Shown piece after piece: positions 56,886 to 64,000 of a stretch of DNA of 64,000 nt. Position 1 is the stretch's first letter; each line of letters starts with the position of its first letter. The DNA comes from Mycobacterium montefiorense (GTDB taxonomy: Bacteria; Actinomycetota; Actinomycetes; Mycobacteriales; Mycobacteriaceae). The stretch is from assembly GCF_003112775.1 (NCBI RefSeq), contig NZ_BFCH01000008.1, forward strand, positions 78,828-142,827. Direction: 5' to 3'. The notes under the pieces are model-generated. The model was given only the letters and a program-made list of their open reading frames with translations, was not told where the DNA came from and did no database searches. The position numbers were made by a program, and so were the translations under genes.

Positions 56886-57419
56886 TCATCGAGTAACTCC
56901 GAGTTCCTGCAGAGTGAGCCGCAAAGCCCGCACGGCATAGTGTAGTCGCGACTTCACGGTTCCCTCGGCAATCTCGAGGTCCCCAGCAATCTGTGCGGTG
57001 GTCCATCCGCGGTAGTAAGACCGTTCGATGACGGCCCGGTGCTCGACGGAGAGCTGCGTCATCGCTTCGGCGATCAGCAACCGGTCCAGCGCCGCATTGA
57101 CCTCGTCGGGCGTGGCCTGCTCGGGCGCTCCGTCTTCATCGAGGGAGCCGACCACGTTGCGATACCGTGCGCTGCGCCGATCGTCGATAATCATGTTCCG
57201 GGCGACAGTGAACAGCCAGGCACGCGCTGAGCGCTCGGTGTCGCCGACGACTTCCGGATGCTGCCATGCGCGCAGCAGCGTTTCCTGGACGACATCCTCG
57301 GCGTGGGCGGCGTCGCCGGTCAGCCGCAGCGCATAGCGCCACAGCACGGCGGCGTGCTCGTCGTAGAGCGCCTTCATCAACGCGGCTTCCGCAGCCGCGG
57401 TACCAGCACCCCGAGCCAC
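56886..57419 (-). CDS. sigL: ECF RNA polymerase sigma factor SigL
   Basis: 177 residues. Region 2: LYDEHAAVLWRYALRLTGDAAHAEDVVQETLLRAW; region 4: LSVEHRAVIERSYYRGWTTAQIAGDLEIAEGTVKSRLHYAVRAL. GTG start with an excellent AGGAGGTGATC site. The rslA gene follows after 67 bp. In M. tuberculosis SigL controls cell-envelope and lipid genes. Confidence 0.95.
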   Translation of the reverse strand: MARGAGTAAAEAALMKALYDEHAAVLWRYALRLTGDAAHAEDVVQETLLRAWQHPEVVGDTERSARAWLFTVARNMIIDDRRSARYRNVVGSLDEDGAPEQATPDEVNAALDRLLIAEAMTQLSVEHRAVIERSYYRGWTTAQIAGDLEIAEGTVKSRLHYAVRALRLTLQELGVTR

Positions 57420-57439
57420 TCGATCACCTCCTGCCCATT

Positions 57440-57467
57440 GACACGAGTCGAGTAGGTGTTTAGTTCG
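57440..57467 (-). promoter_or_regulatory. Putative SigL-type autoregulatory promoter
   Basis: CGAACT (57467-57462), a 16-base spacer and CGTGTC (57445-57440) precede sigL by 20 bp. This resembles the SigL consensus as I remember it (TGAACC / CGTGTC). Confidence 0.55.
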
Positions 57468-57471
57468 AGAT

Positions 57472-58272
57472 TCAGCTCAGGGTGAGAATGCGGGGCCCGT
57501 CGCCCGTGACCGCCACAGTGTGCTCCCAGTGTGCCGCGCGCGACCCATCGGTGGTAGTGACCGTCCAGTCGTCGTCAAGCACCAGCGTTTTGCCTGTTCC
57601 AAGCGTCAGCATCGGTTCGATGGCGAGCACCGAACCCAGCGCCAGCAGCGGTCCGCGGCCCGGAGACCCCTCGTTGGGCAGGAACGGGTCCATATGCATC
57701 TGCCGCCCGATGCCGTGGCCGCCGTAGCCCTCAACGATCCCGAACGCGCGCCCGTGGCGAACCTCGGCCGCCCGCGTGCCCATTTCGATGGCATGCGCGA
57801 CGTCCGTCAGCCGGTTACCGGGGATCATTGCCGCTATTCCGGCTTCCAGCGACTCTCGGGTGGCCGAACAGAGCGCCTCGTCGGCGGGATCGAGTGCCCC
57901 AACCCCGAACGTGATCGCGGCATCACCATGCCAGCCGTTCAGCACGGCGCCGCAGTCGATGGAGACCAGGTCACCGGGGGCGAGGATCTCGGCCGCGGAG
58001 GGGATGCCGTGCACCACCCGGTCGTTCACGGATGCGCAGATCGACGCCGGGTAGCCGTGATAGCCCAGGAACGACGGTGTCGCGCCGGCCTCCCGGATCA
58101 CCGACTCGGCGATTTCGTCGAGACTCAGCGTCGACGCGCCGCAGACAGCAGCCGCATGAACCGCGCGCAGTGCGAGGGCAACCACCGCACCGGCCGCAGC
58201 CATCGCGTCGAGCTCGCCGGCGCTGCGCTGCGGCACTACCTTGCGACTCCGCAACCGCGCCAGCGGGTTCAT
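57472..58272 (-). CDS. map: Methionine aminopeptidase
   Basis: 266 residues, pita-bread fold. Metal ligands appear in order: Asp in VSIDCGAV, Asp in WHGDAAITF, His in [10 protein letters not shown], Glu in LAIEPMLT, Glu in HWEHTVAV. It lies two bases after adk, the classical secY-adk-map order. Confidence 0.96.
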   Translation of the reverse strand: MNPLARLRSRKVVPQRSAGELDAMAAAGAVVALALRAVHAAAVCGASTLSLDEIAESVIREAGATPSFLGYHGYPASICASVNDRVVHGIPSAAEILAPGDLVSIDCGAVLNGWHGDAAITFGVGALDPADEALCSATRESLEAGIAAMIPGNRLTDVAHAIEMGTRAAEVRHGRAFGIVEGYGGHGIGRQMHMDPFLPNEGSPGRGPLLALGSVLAIEPMLTLGTGKTLVLDDDWTVTTTDGSRAAHWEHTVAVTGDGPRILTLS

Positions 58273-58274
58273 CG

Positions 58275-58820
58275 TTACTTGCCCAGCGCCCGCAGCGCGC
58301 GGGCGAATACCTCATCCATCGCTCCGATGGCGTCCACGGTCTTCAGTTCGTCGCGGTAGTACTCGAGCAGCGGCGCGGTTTCGTCGCGGTAGACCTTCAT
58401 CCGGTTGATGATGACCTCATCGGTGTCGTCGGCGCGGCCGCGGCCCTTGAGTCGCTGCAGCAACTCGTCCTCCGACACCCGGAATTCCAGCACCGCGTCG
58501 ATGTCGGTGCCCCGGCGTCCGAGCATGTCGTGCAGCGCCTTGGCCTGCTCGATCGAGCGGGGATACCCGTCCAGGATGAAGCCGTTCGCCGCGTCCGGTT
58601 CATCCAGCCGGCTGTCGACGAGCTGGTTGGTCAACTCCGAGGGCACCAAGTCGCCGGCATCCAGGTAGCGCTTGGCCTCCAGGCCGAGCTTGGTGCCCTG
58701 CCCGATGTTGCTCCGAAAAAGATCCCCGGTCGAGATCTGCGGCACCCCGAGCTTCTCGCTGAGCTTTTCTGACTGCGTGCCCTTACCTGCCCCCGGTGGC
58801 CCCAGCAAAACGACTCTCAC
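58275..58820 (-). CDS. adk: Adenylate kinase (short form)
   Basis: 181 residues. P-loop [31 protein letters not shown] replaces the longer LID domain, as in other mycobacteria. The start overlaps secY by four bases. Confidence 0.97.
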   Translation of the reverse strand: MRVVLLGPPGAGKGTQSEKLSEKLGVPQISTGDLFRSNIGQGTKLGLEAKRYLDAGDLVPSELTNQLVDSRLDEPDAANGFILDGYPRSIEQAKALHDMLGRRGTDIDAVLEFRVSEDELLQRLKGRGRADDTDEVIINRMKVYRDETAPLLEYYRDELKTVDAIGAMDEVFARALRALGK

Positions 58821-60142
58821 TTGAGGAACCCTTCGTAGTTGCGCTGCATCAGCTGACTCTCGATCTGTTTGACGGTATCCAACCCGACGCCAATCATGAT
58901 CAGAACCGCCGTTCCGCCGAATGGCAGATTCTGCACCGCTCCGGCATTGCCGATCTGCAGGAACAGGTTGGGCAGCACCGCGATCGCACCTAGGTAGATC
59001 GAGCCCGGGAGGGTAATTCTGCTCAGCACGAAACGCAGATAGTCGGCGGTGGGCTTGCCCGGCCGGATGCCGGGGATGAAGCCGCCGAACTTCTTCATTT
59101 CGTCAGCACGCTCGTCGGGATTGAAGGTGATGGACACGTAGAAGTACGTGAAGAAGATGATGAGCCCGAAGTAGATGCCGATGTAGACCGGGTCGCTCGG
59201 ATCGGACAGATAAGTGCCGACGAACTTGTCCCACCAGCTGTTGCCCACGCCGCCGCTGCCGCTGCGGATCAGCTGCGTGACCAGGTGCGGAATGTAGATC
59301 AGCGACGACGCGAAGATCACTGGGATAACACCGGCCTGGTTGACCTTGAGCGGCAGATACGTTGACGTTCCGCCATACATGCGCCGGCCCACCATGCGCT
59401 TGGCGTACTGCACCGGAATCCGGCGCTGGCCCTGCTCGACGAACACCACGCCGACGATGATGATCAGCGCGGCCACCAGGACGGCGGTGAAGATCATGCC
59501 GCCGCGGCTGTCCAGGATCGTCTTGCCTTCAGAGGGAATGCGCGCGGCGATACCGACGAAGATCAGCAGCGACATGCCGTTACCGATGCCGCGTTCGGTG
59601 ATCAGCTCGCCCATCCACATCACCAGCGCCGCGCCACTCGTCATGACCAGCACGATGACGACCAGGGTGAAGATGCTCTGGTCGGAGATGATGTCCAGCG
59701 AGCAGCCCTGCAGCAGGCCGCCGTTGGCCGCTAGCGCCACGATGCTGGTGGCCTGCAGAACAGCCAGCGCGATGGCCAGATAACGCGTGTACTGCGTCAT
59801 CTTGGCCTGGCCGGACTGGCCTTCCTTCCGCAATTCCTCGAACCGCGGGATGACCACGGTGAGCAGCTGCACGATGATGCTGGCGGTGATGTAGGGCATT
59901 ACGCCGACCGCGAACACCGTGAGCTTGAGCAGCGCTCCACCGGAGAACAGGTTGATCAGCGAGTAGATCTGTCCGGCCTCGCCACCACTGGCCTCTTTAA
60001 TGCACTGCTGCACGTTCGGGAAGTTCACACCGGGCGACGGCAACGCTGCACCGACGCGATGCAGCACGACAATGCTGAGCGTGAAGAGGATCTTCCGTCT
60101 CAAGTCAACTGATCGCAGCGACGAGATGAAAGCCGAAAGCAC
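58817..60142 (-). CDS. secY: Protein translocase subunit SecY
   Basis: 441 residues with ten membrane spans; core pore protein of the Sec channel. Typical [22 protein letters not shown] start and [20 protein letters not shown] loop. The 257 bp upstream (60143-60399) show no gene. Confidence 0.97.
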   Translation of the reverse strand: MLSAFISSLRSVDLRRKILFTLSIVVLHRVGAALPSPGVNFPNVQQCIKEASGGEAGQIYSLINLFSGGALLKLTVFAVGVMPYITASIIVQLLTVVIPRFEELRKEGQSGQAKMTQYTRYLAIALAVLQATSIVALAANGGLLQGCSLDIISDQSIFTLVVIVLVMTSGAALVMWMGELITERGIGNGMSLLIFVGIAARIPSEGKTILDSRGGMIFTAVLVAALIIIVGVVFVEQGQRRIPVQYAKRMVGRRMYGGTSTYLPLKVNQAGVIPVIFASSLIYIPHLVTQLIRSGSGGVGNSWWDKFVGTYLSDPSDPVYIGIYFGLIIFFTYFYVSITFNPDERADEMKKFGGFIPGIRPGKPTADYLRFVLSRITLPGSIYLGAIAVLPNLFLQIGNAGAVQNLPFGGTAVLIMIGVGLDTVKQIESQLMQRNYEGFLK

Positions 60143-60399
60143 TCTTATCCTCCTGCGCGGCCGGGGGGTAATCCTGCGTTACGCGCGCTCAACACCCGCA
60201 GGCCAGGACGTACGGCGTCACGCGTCAAATCGTGTTCGAGACTAACAGCTGGTCGGACCGAATCCTCAAAAGGGCGTCATGGAGCCGTATCAATAGGGTC
60301 CAAAAAATTAAGGAAGCCGACAGCCACAAGGCGTAGAGTTTTGTCAGCTCGTTGCATTTGCTAAGTATCAAAGTTGGCTGCCGAGGATCGAGGAGCACC

Positions 60400-61311
60400 A
60401 TGACACGCACTGACCAAGACAGTTGGGATTTGGCCTCCAGCGTAGGCGCCACGGCAACCATGGTCGCCGCAGCCCGTGCGGTGGCCAGCAACGAGGACAA
60501 CCCGATCATCAACGACCCGTTCGCCGGGCCCCTGGTGCGGGCGGTCGGGCTGGATTTCTTCCGCCGGATGGTCGACGGCGAACTCACCACCGAGGAAACG
60601 CCCGAGGGCGGCCTGGGAGACCTGCAGGTCGAGACCGACTCGATCGCGGTGCGCACCCGCTTCTTCGACGATTTCTTCCAGGGCGCCGCACGCGACGGGA
60701 TCCGCCAGGCGGTGATTCTGGCCGCGGGACTCGACGCGCGCGCCTACCGGCTCTCCTGGCCGAACGGCAGCATGGTGTACGAAGTCGATCAGCCCCAGGT
60801 CATCGAATTCAAGACCACCACGATGTCGAGCCTGGGCGCCGCACCGGCCACCGAGCGGCGCACCGTCAGCATCGATCTTCGGGACGACTGGCCGGCGGCA
60901 TTGCGCAGCAGCGGCTTCGACGTGACCCAGCCGACGTCCTGGAGCGCTGAGGGGTTGCTGATGTATCTGCCTCCCGAAGCCCAGGACCGGCTCTTCGACA
61001 ACATCACCTCGCTGTCGGCGCCGGCAAGCGTGCTGGCCACCGAGTTTCATCCGCCGTCGGAGACGACGATGTCGCAGCGTGCTCAGGAATTCAACCAGCG
61101 ATGGCTCAATTTGGGCTGCGACATCGACCTGTCGGGATTGTTCTTCGATGGCGACCGCAACGACGTGGTCGAGTATCTGAGCGGCCATGGCTGGCAAGTG
61201 AACTCGCGGCCACGGCGCGAACTGTTCGCCGATTACGGCCGCGACTTCCACGACAGTGAGTCGCTGTCCCAACTGCGCAACATCGTCGCCGTTACCGCAA
61301 CTCTGAGCTAG
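60400..61311 (+). CDS. SAM-dependent O-methyltransferase family protein, copy 1
   Basis: 303 residues of the mycobacterial TIGR00027-type methyltransferases: [20 protein letters not shown], then AAGLDARAYRLSWPNGS (SAM site) and DQPQVIEFKT. The ATG at 60400 is chosen for the AGGAG site nine bases upstream; the frame is open 16 codons more. Substrate unknown. Confidence 0.9.
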   Translation: MTRTDQDSWDLASSVGATATMVAAARAVASNEDNPIINDPFAGPLVRAVGLDFFRRMVDGELTTEETPEGGLGDLQVETDSIAVRTRFFDDFFQGAARDGIRQAVILAAGLDARAYRLSWPNGSMVYEVDQPQVIEFKTTTMSSLGAAPATERRTVSIDLRDDWPAALRSSGFDVTQPTSWSAEGLLMYLPPEAQDRLFDNITSLSAPASVLATEFHPPSETTMSQRAQEFNQRWLNLGCDIDLSGLFFDGDRNDVVEYLSGHGWQVNSRPRRELFADYGRDFHDSESLSQLRNIVAVTATLS

Positions 61312-61322
61312 GAGCGCACGCC

Positions 61323-62243
61323 ATGACGAGCACCGACAGCAAGCGATTCGACGGAGACAGCTGGGATTTGGCGTCCAGTGTGGGAGCCACCGCCACCGCG
61401 GTGGCGGCCCGCCGGGCCATGGCTTCCAAGGGCCCCAACCCGTTGATCGACGATCCCTTCGCCGAGGCGCTGGTCAACGCCGTCGGTGTCGACGCATTCA
61501 TCCGGATGATGAACGGCGAGGTCGAGCTCTCGCAGGACGATCCCGCGTTCACCCCGCAGCGGCTCAGCGAGGGCATGGCCGTGCGCACCCGGTACTTCGA
61601 CACCTTCTTTCTCCAGGCCGCCGAGGCCGGTGTGCGTCAAGCGGTCATCCTCGCGTCCGGGCTCGACACCCGCGCGTACCGGTTGCCCTGGCCAGCTGGA
61701 ACCGTGCTTTACGAGATCGATCAGCCCCAGGTGATCGAATTCAAGACCCGCACCCTGGCCGACCTTGGCGCGGCCCCGGCTACCGATCGCCGGGCGGTAG
61801 CGGTGGATCTGCGTGATGACTGGCCGGCCGCGTTGCGCGGCAACGGATTCGACTCATCGCAGCCGACGGCCTGGATCGCCGAAGGACTGCTTGGATACTT
61901 GCCGCCGGACGCCCAGGACCGCCTGTTCGACAACATCACCGCGCTGTCCGCGCCCGGCAGCCGCATCGGCACCGGCTACGTCCCCGACATTCGCGACCGT
62001 GTCCAGAAACGCGGTCGCGAGCTCAGTGAACGCTGGCGCCGCATGGGGCTGGATCTGAACTGGTCGGAGTTGGTCTACGACGGCGAACGTAACGACGTGG
62101 TGACTTACCTCAACCAGCGGGGTTGGCAGACCACAGTGAACAGCACGCCGGAGATGTACGCGCACAACGGTTTCGAGTTTCCTAACGAACCGTCGGTGGT
62201 CGCGTTCGGCGACATCAAATACGTCTCGGCGACGCTAGCATAA
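61323..62243 (+). CDS. SAM-dependent O-methyltransferase family protein, copy 2
   Basis: 306 residues, same family: [44 protein letters not shown]. It lies 12 bp after copy 1 in the same direction. Confidence 0.9.
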   Translation: MTSTDSKRFDGDSWDLASSVGATATAVAARRAMASKGPNPLIDDPFAEALVNAVGVDAFIRMMNGEVELSQDDPAFTPQRLSEGMAVRTRYFDTFFLQAAEAGVRQAVILASGLDTRAYRLPWPAGTVLYEIDQPQVIEFKTRTLADLGAAPATDRRAVAVDLRDDWPAALRGNGFDSSQPTAWIAEGLLGYLPPDAQDRLFDNITALSAPGSRIGTGYVPDIRDRVQKRGRELSERWRRMGLDLNWSELVYDGERNDVVTYLNQRGWQTTVNSTPEMYAHNGFEFPNEPSVVAFGDIKYVSATLA

Positions 62244-62255
62244 GGGGTCCTTGTC

Positions 62256-63188
62256 ATGACACGCACCGAGCAAGACACCTGGGATCTGGCCTCGAGCGTA
62301 GGGGCGACTGCGACCTGGGTGGCCGCAGCCCGGGCAATAGCCAGCAAGAAACCCGACGCTCTGATCGACGACCCGTTCGCCGATCCACTGGTGCGCGCGG
62401 TGGGCGTGGACTTCTTTACCGGCGTGCTCGACGGTGAGATCACCGATGAGAGCGGCGGTATCGCTGCCGACGCCGACCTCGAGGCGGAGTTCAACTTGCA
62501 GCGGATGGTCGACATGATGGCCGTGCGCACCAGGTACTTCGATGACTTCTTCACCGACGCGACCGCCGCGGGTGTTCGCCAAGCGGTGATCCTGGCCGCG
62601 GGCCTGGACTCGCGTGCGTACCGATTGGATTGGCCGGCGGGCACCGTCGTTTACGAGGTCGATCAGCCGACCGTCGTCGAGTTCAAGTCCACCACATTGT
62701 CGAACCTGGGCGCCGAGCCCACCGCGCAGCGCCGGACCGTCGCCGTTGACTTGCGCGACGACTGGCTAAACGCGTTGCGGCGCAGCGGTTTCGACGAAAC
62801 CAAGCCCACGGCGTGGAGCGCCGAGGGGCTGCTGATGTACCTGCCGCCCGACGCCCAGGACCGGCTGTTCGACGCCATCACGACGCTGAGCGCCCCGGGC
62901 AGCTGGCTGGCGACCGAATACCACCGCGATGGCGGCATGCCGCTGCTCGAACGGCGTGCCAAGGCGATGGCCAACCGCTGGGGGAAGTTCGGCTTCGACA
63001 TCGACGTGTCCACCCTGGTCTATGACGGCGAACGCACCCCGGCCGCGGATTACCTGACCGCGCATCGCTGGTCGGTTTCGACGCGCACCCGCGCCGACAT
63101 GTTCGCCGAGGCCGGGCTGTCCGTGCCGGCCGGCGACAGCGTGCAATCGCTGCAGAACAGCATCGCCGTCACCGCGGTGCGGGAGTAG
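62256..63188 (+). CDS. SAM-dependent O-methyltransferase family protein, copy 3
   Basis: 310 residues: [45 protein letters not shown]. 12 bp after copy 2. The three are tandem paralogues, and copies 1 and 3 are more alike at the N-terminus (MTRT(D/E)QD). Confidence 0.9.
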   Translation: MTRTEQDTWDLASSVGATATWVAAARAIASKKPDALIDDPFADPLVRAVGVDFFTGVLDGEITDESGGIAADADLEAEFNLQRMVDMMAVRTRYFDDFFTDATAAGVRQAVILAAGLDSRAYRLDWPAGTVVYEVDQPTVVEFKSTTLSNLGAEPTAQRRTVAVDLRDDWLNALRRSGFDETKPTAWSAEGLLMYLPPDAQDRLFDAITTLSAPGSWLATEYHRDGGMPLLERRAKAMANRWGKFGFDIDVSTLVYDGERTPAADYLTAHRWSVSTRTRADMFAEAGLSVPAGDSVQSLQNSIAVTAVRE

Positions 63189-63192
63189 CCGC

Positions 63193-63858
63193 CTAGGCCG
63201 GTTTGGCTGCCGGTGCGCGGACCACCAACGGTACGGCGGGAAAACACCACGCCAGCTCTGAGCGCGACTTGCGCAGCACGGCGGTGCCGTAACCGCGTTT
63301 GCGGTGGTCGGGGTGGATCCAGATCCGCACGTTTACTTCGCCACGGAGCAGCTCGCCGAAGACCATCCCGACCTTCTCGCCGGAATCGATGGCGACGAAC
63401 CAGGCGGCCTCTTCGTCGTCCACCCTGCGCAGCGCCGCCCGGATCTCGTCGTCGAGATCGCCCGCCGGTCCGCCGGATCCGTCGCCGGCAGCGCCGATTT
63501 CTTCAGTGCGGGTGGCGAACAGGTCGCGGTCCTGGTCGGCGGAGAACGGCCGCAGCTCCACACTCTCCCCCGAACTCGCCGGGCGCTCCCCGAGGGTGAA
63601 GCTCAGCTGCTTGTTCAGGTCCTCGAGTTCGGCCAGGATCTTCCGGCGCGAATCGATGGTGAGCTGCTCGAAGCACATGCCCATCACCGCTTCGGCCGCG
63701 AGGTGGGAGGTGTCGAGCAATTTGACGATCGACTCGACCGCGGCTGCCTTGTTTTCCGACTCCACTACGACGTCGGCAATTTCATGCCGGCGTTCAAGAG
63801 CTTTCAACAGGGCGTCTGCGATCTCTCTCCGGGCGGCTTTGCGGTCCTGGTCAGTCAT
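63193..63858 (-). CDS. GNAT acetyltransferase fused to a GyrA-like coiled-coil
   Basis: 221 residues. Residues ~15-88 (HEIADVVVESENKAAAVES, LAAEAVMGMCFEQLTIDSRR, KILAELEDLN) align by eye with the GyrA C-gate coil ([39 protein letters not shown]). Residues ~100-221 are a GNAT domain with acetyl-CoA loop HPDHRKRGYGTAVL. Corresponds to Rv0730 in position. The acceptor is unknown. Confidence 0.8.
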   Translation of the reverse strand: MTDQDRKAARREIADALLKALERRHEIADVVVESENKAAAVESIVKLLDTSHLAAEAVMGMCFEQLTIDSRRKILAELEDLNKQLSFTLGERPASSGESVELRPFSADQDRDLFATRTEEIGAAGDGSGGPAGDLDDEIRAALRRVDDEEAAWFVAIDSGEKVGMVFGELLRGEVNVRIWIHPDHRKRGYGTAVLRKSRSELAWCFPAVPLVVRAPAAKPA

Positions 63859-63892
63859 GGCACCAGACTAGAACGCCGAGCCGTCTACCGCG

Positions 63893-64000
63893 CTAGATCC
63901 TCGAGTCCGACGCCCGCGACGGCTGGTCGCCCAGTTCCAGGAACCGCCGGTAGCGGTCCTGCACCGCGGCCGCCCAGGCGCGATCGGGGTGGACAACGCG
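63893..64000 (-). CDS. C-terminus of a probable FGGY sugar kinase (xylB-like), partial
   Basis: 36 codons run in from the window edge (RVVHPDRAWAAAVQDRYRRF...), ending at TAG 63893-63895. The sequence fits the last helix of xylulokinase-like proteins, and the neighbour of Rv0730 is Rv0729 (xylB) in M. tuberculosis. Too short for a firm call. Confidence 0.5.
   Translation of the reverse strand, partial: RVVHPDRAWAAAVQDRYRRFLELGDQPSRASDSRI

Overview
The window is chromosomal DNA of a mycobacterium, most likely a slow-growing non-tuberculous species. GC content is high, GTG starts are common, and the gene order glmS / (TA and LLM insert) / glmM / rpsI / rplM / ESX-4 / cutinases / truA / rplQ / rpoA / rpsD / rpsK / rpsM / rpmJ / infA / LLM / rmlBC matches, from memory, the Rv3436c-Rv3465 segment of M. 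tuberculosis. The right part (mmsA-fadE9-mmsB, MarR, rslA-sigL, map-adk-secY, methyltransferases, GNAT) matches Rv0753c-Rv0729. The species cannot be named from the sequence alone. Statements about M. tuberculosis orthologues are recollection, not searches.

Layout. 1-9249: glmS (partial), a serine-less hydrolase-like protein, an inserted zeta/ParD-like toxin-antitoxin pair with a three-repeat operator, an F420-dependent LLM oxidoreductase, two type VII-substrate-like proteins, glmM, rpsI and rplM. 9416-19328: the complete ESX-4 type VII secretion locus (esxT, esxU, accessory protein, eccC4, eccD4, mycP4, eccB4). 19401-23509: three secreted cutinase-family genes, the first with a 29-bp duplication of its start region, then an NCS1 permease with a zinc-finger-like tail. 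23506-28090: the alpha ribosomal operon on the minus strand, with strong hairpins between genes. 28349-31533: a two-gene redox signalling operon (receiver + degenerate glutaredoxin-like + thioredoxin-reductase-like fusion, and a cNMP-binding histidine kinase). 31572-34947: two LLM oxidoreductases and rmlBC (dTDP-rhamnose).

35145-45833: six paralogous acyltransferase-3 membrane proteins on the plus strand, plus a decayed start of a seventh. They are interrupted by two minus-strand operons: an amicyanin-like lipoprotein / Tat phosphoesterase / membrane protein operon, and an ECF sigma factor with a membrane Rieske protein whose architecture is that of an anti-sigma factor. The two minus operons share a promoter-like element (GGTGTAACC, then T(C/T)GG at the same spacing), so they look like one sigma regulon.

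45869-51492: an FAD oxidoreductase and the valine/propionate catabolism genes mmsA-fadE9-mmsB with a MarR regulator. 51552-55983: a compact operon of ThDP enzyme, SRPBCC protein, ketosynthase-III-like protein with an unusual active site and PLP aminotransferase, which looks like an uncharacterised small-molecule pathway. 56057-60142: rslA, sigL, map, adk, secY. 60400-63188: three tandem SAM methyltransferases. 63193-64000: a GyrA-like-coil/GNAT fusion and the C-terminus of a probable sugar kinase.

The secY-adk-map block and the infA-rpmJ-rpsM-rpsK-rpsD-rpoA-rplQ block lie on the same strand in the classical spc-to-alpha order, but about 29 kb of accessory DNA separates map from infA. That accessory segment holds most of the unusual material.
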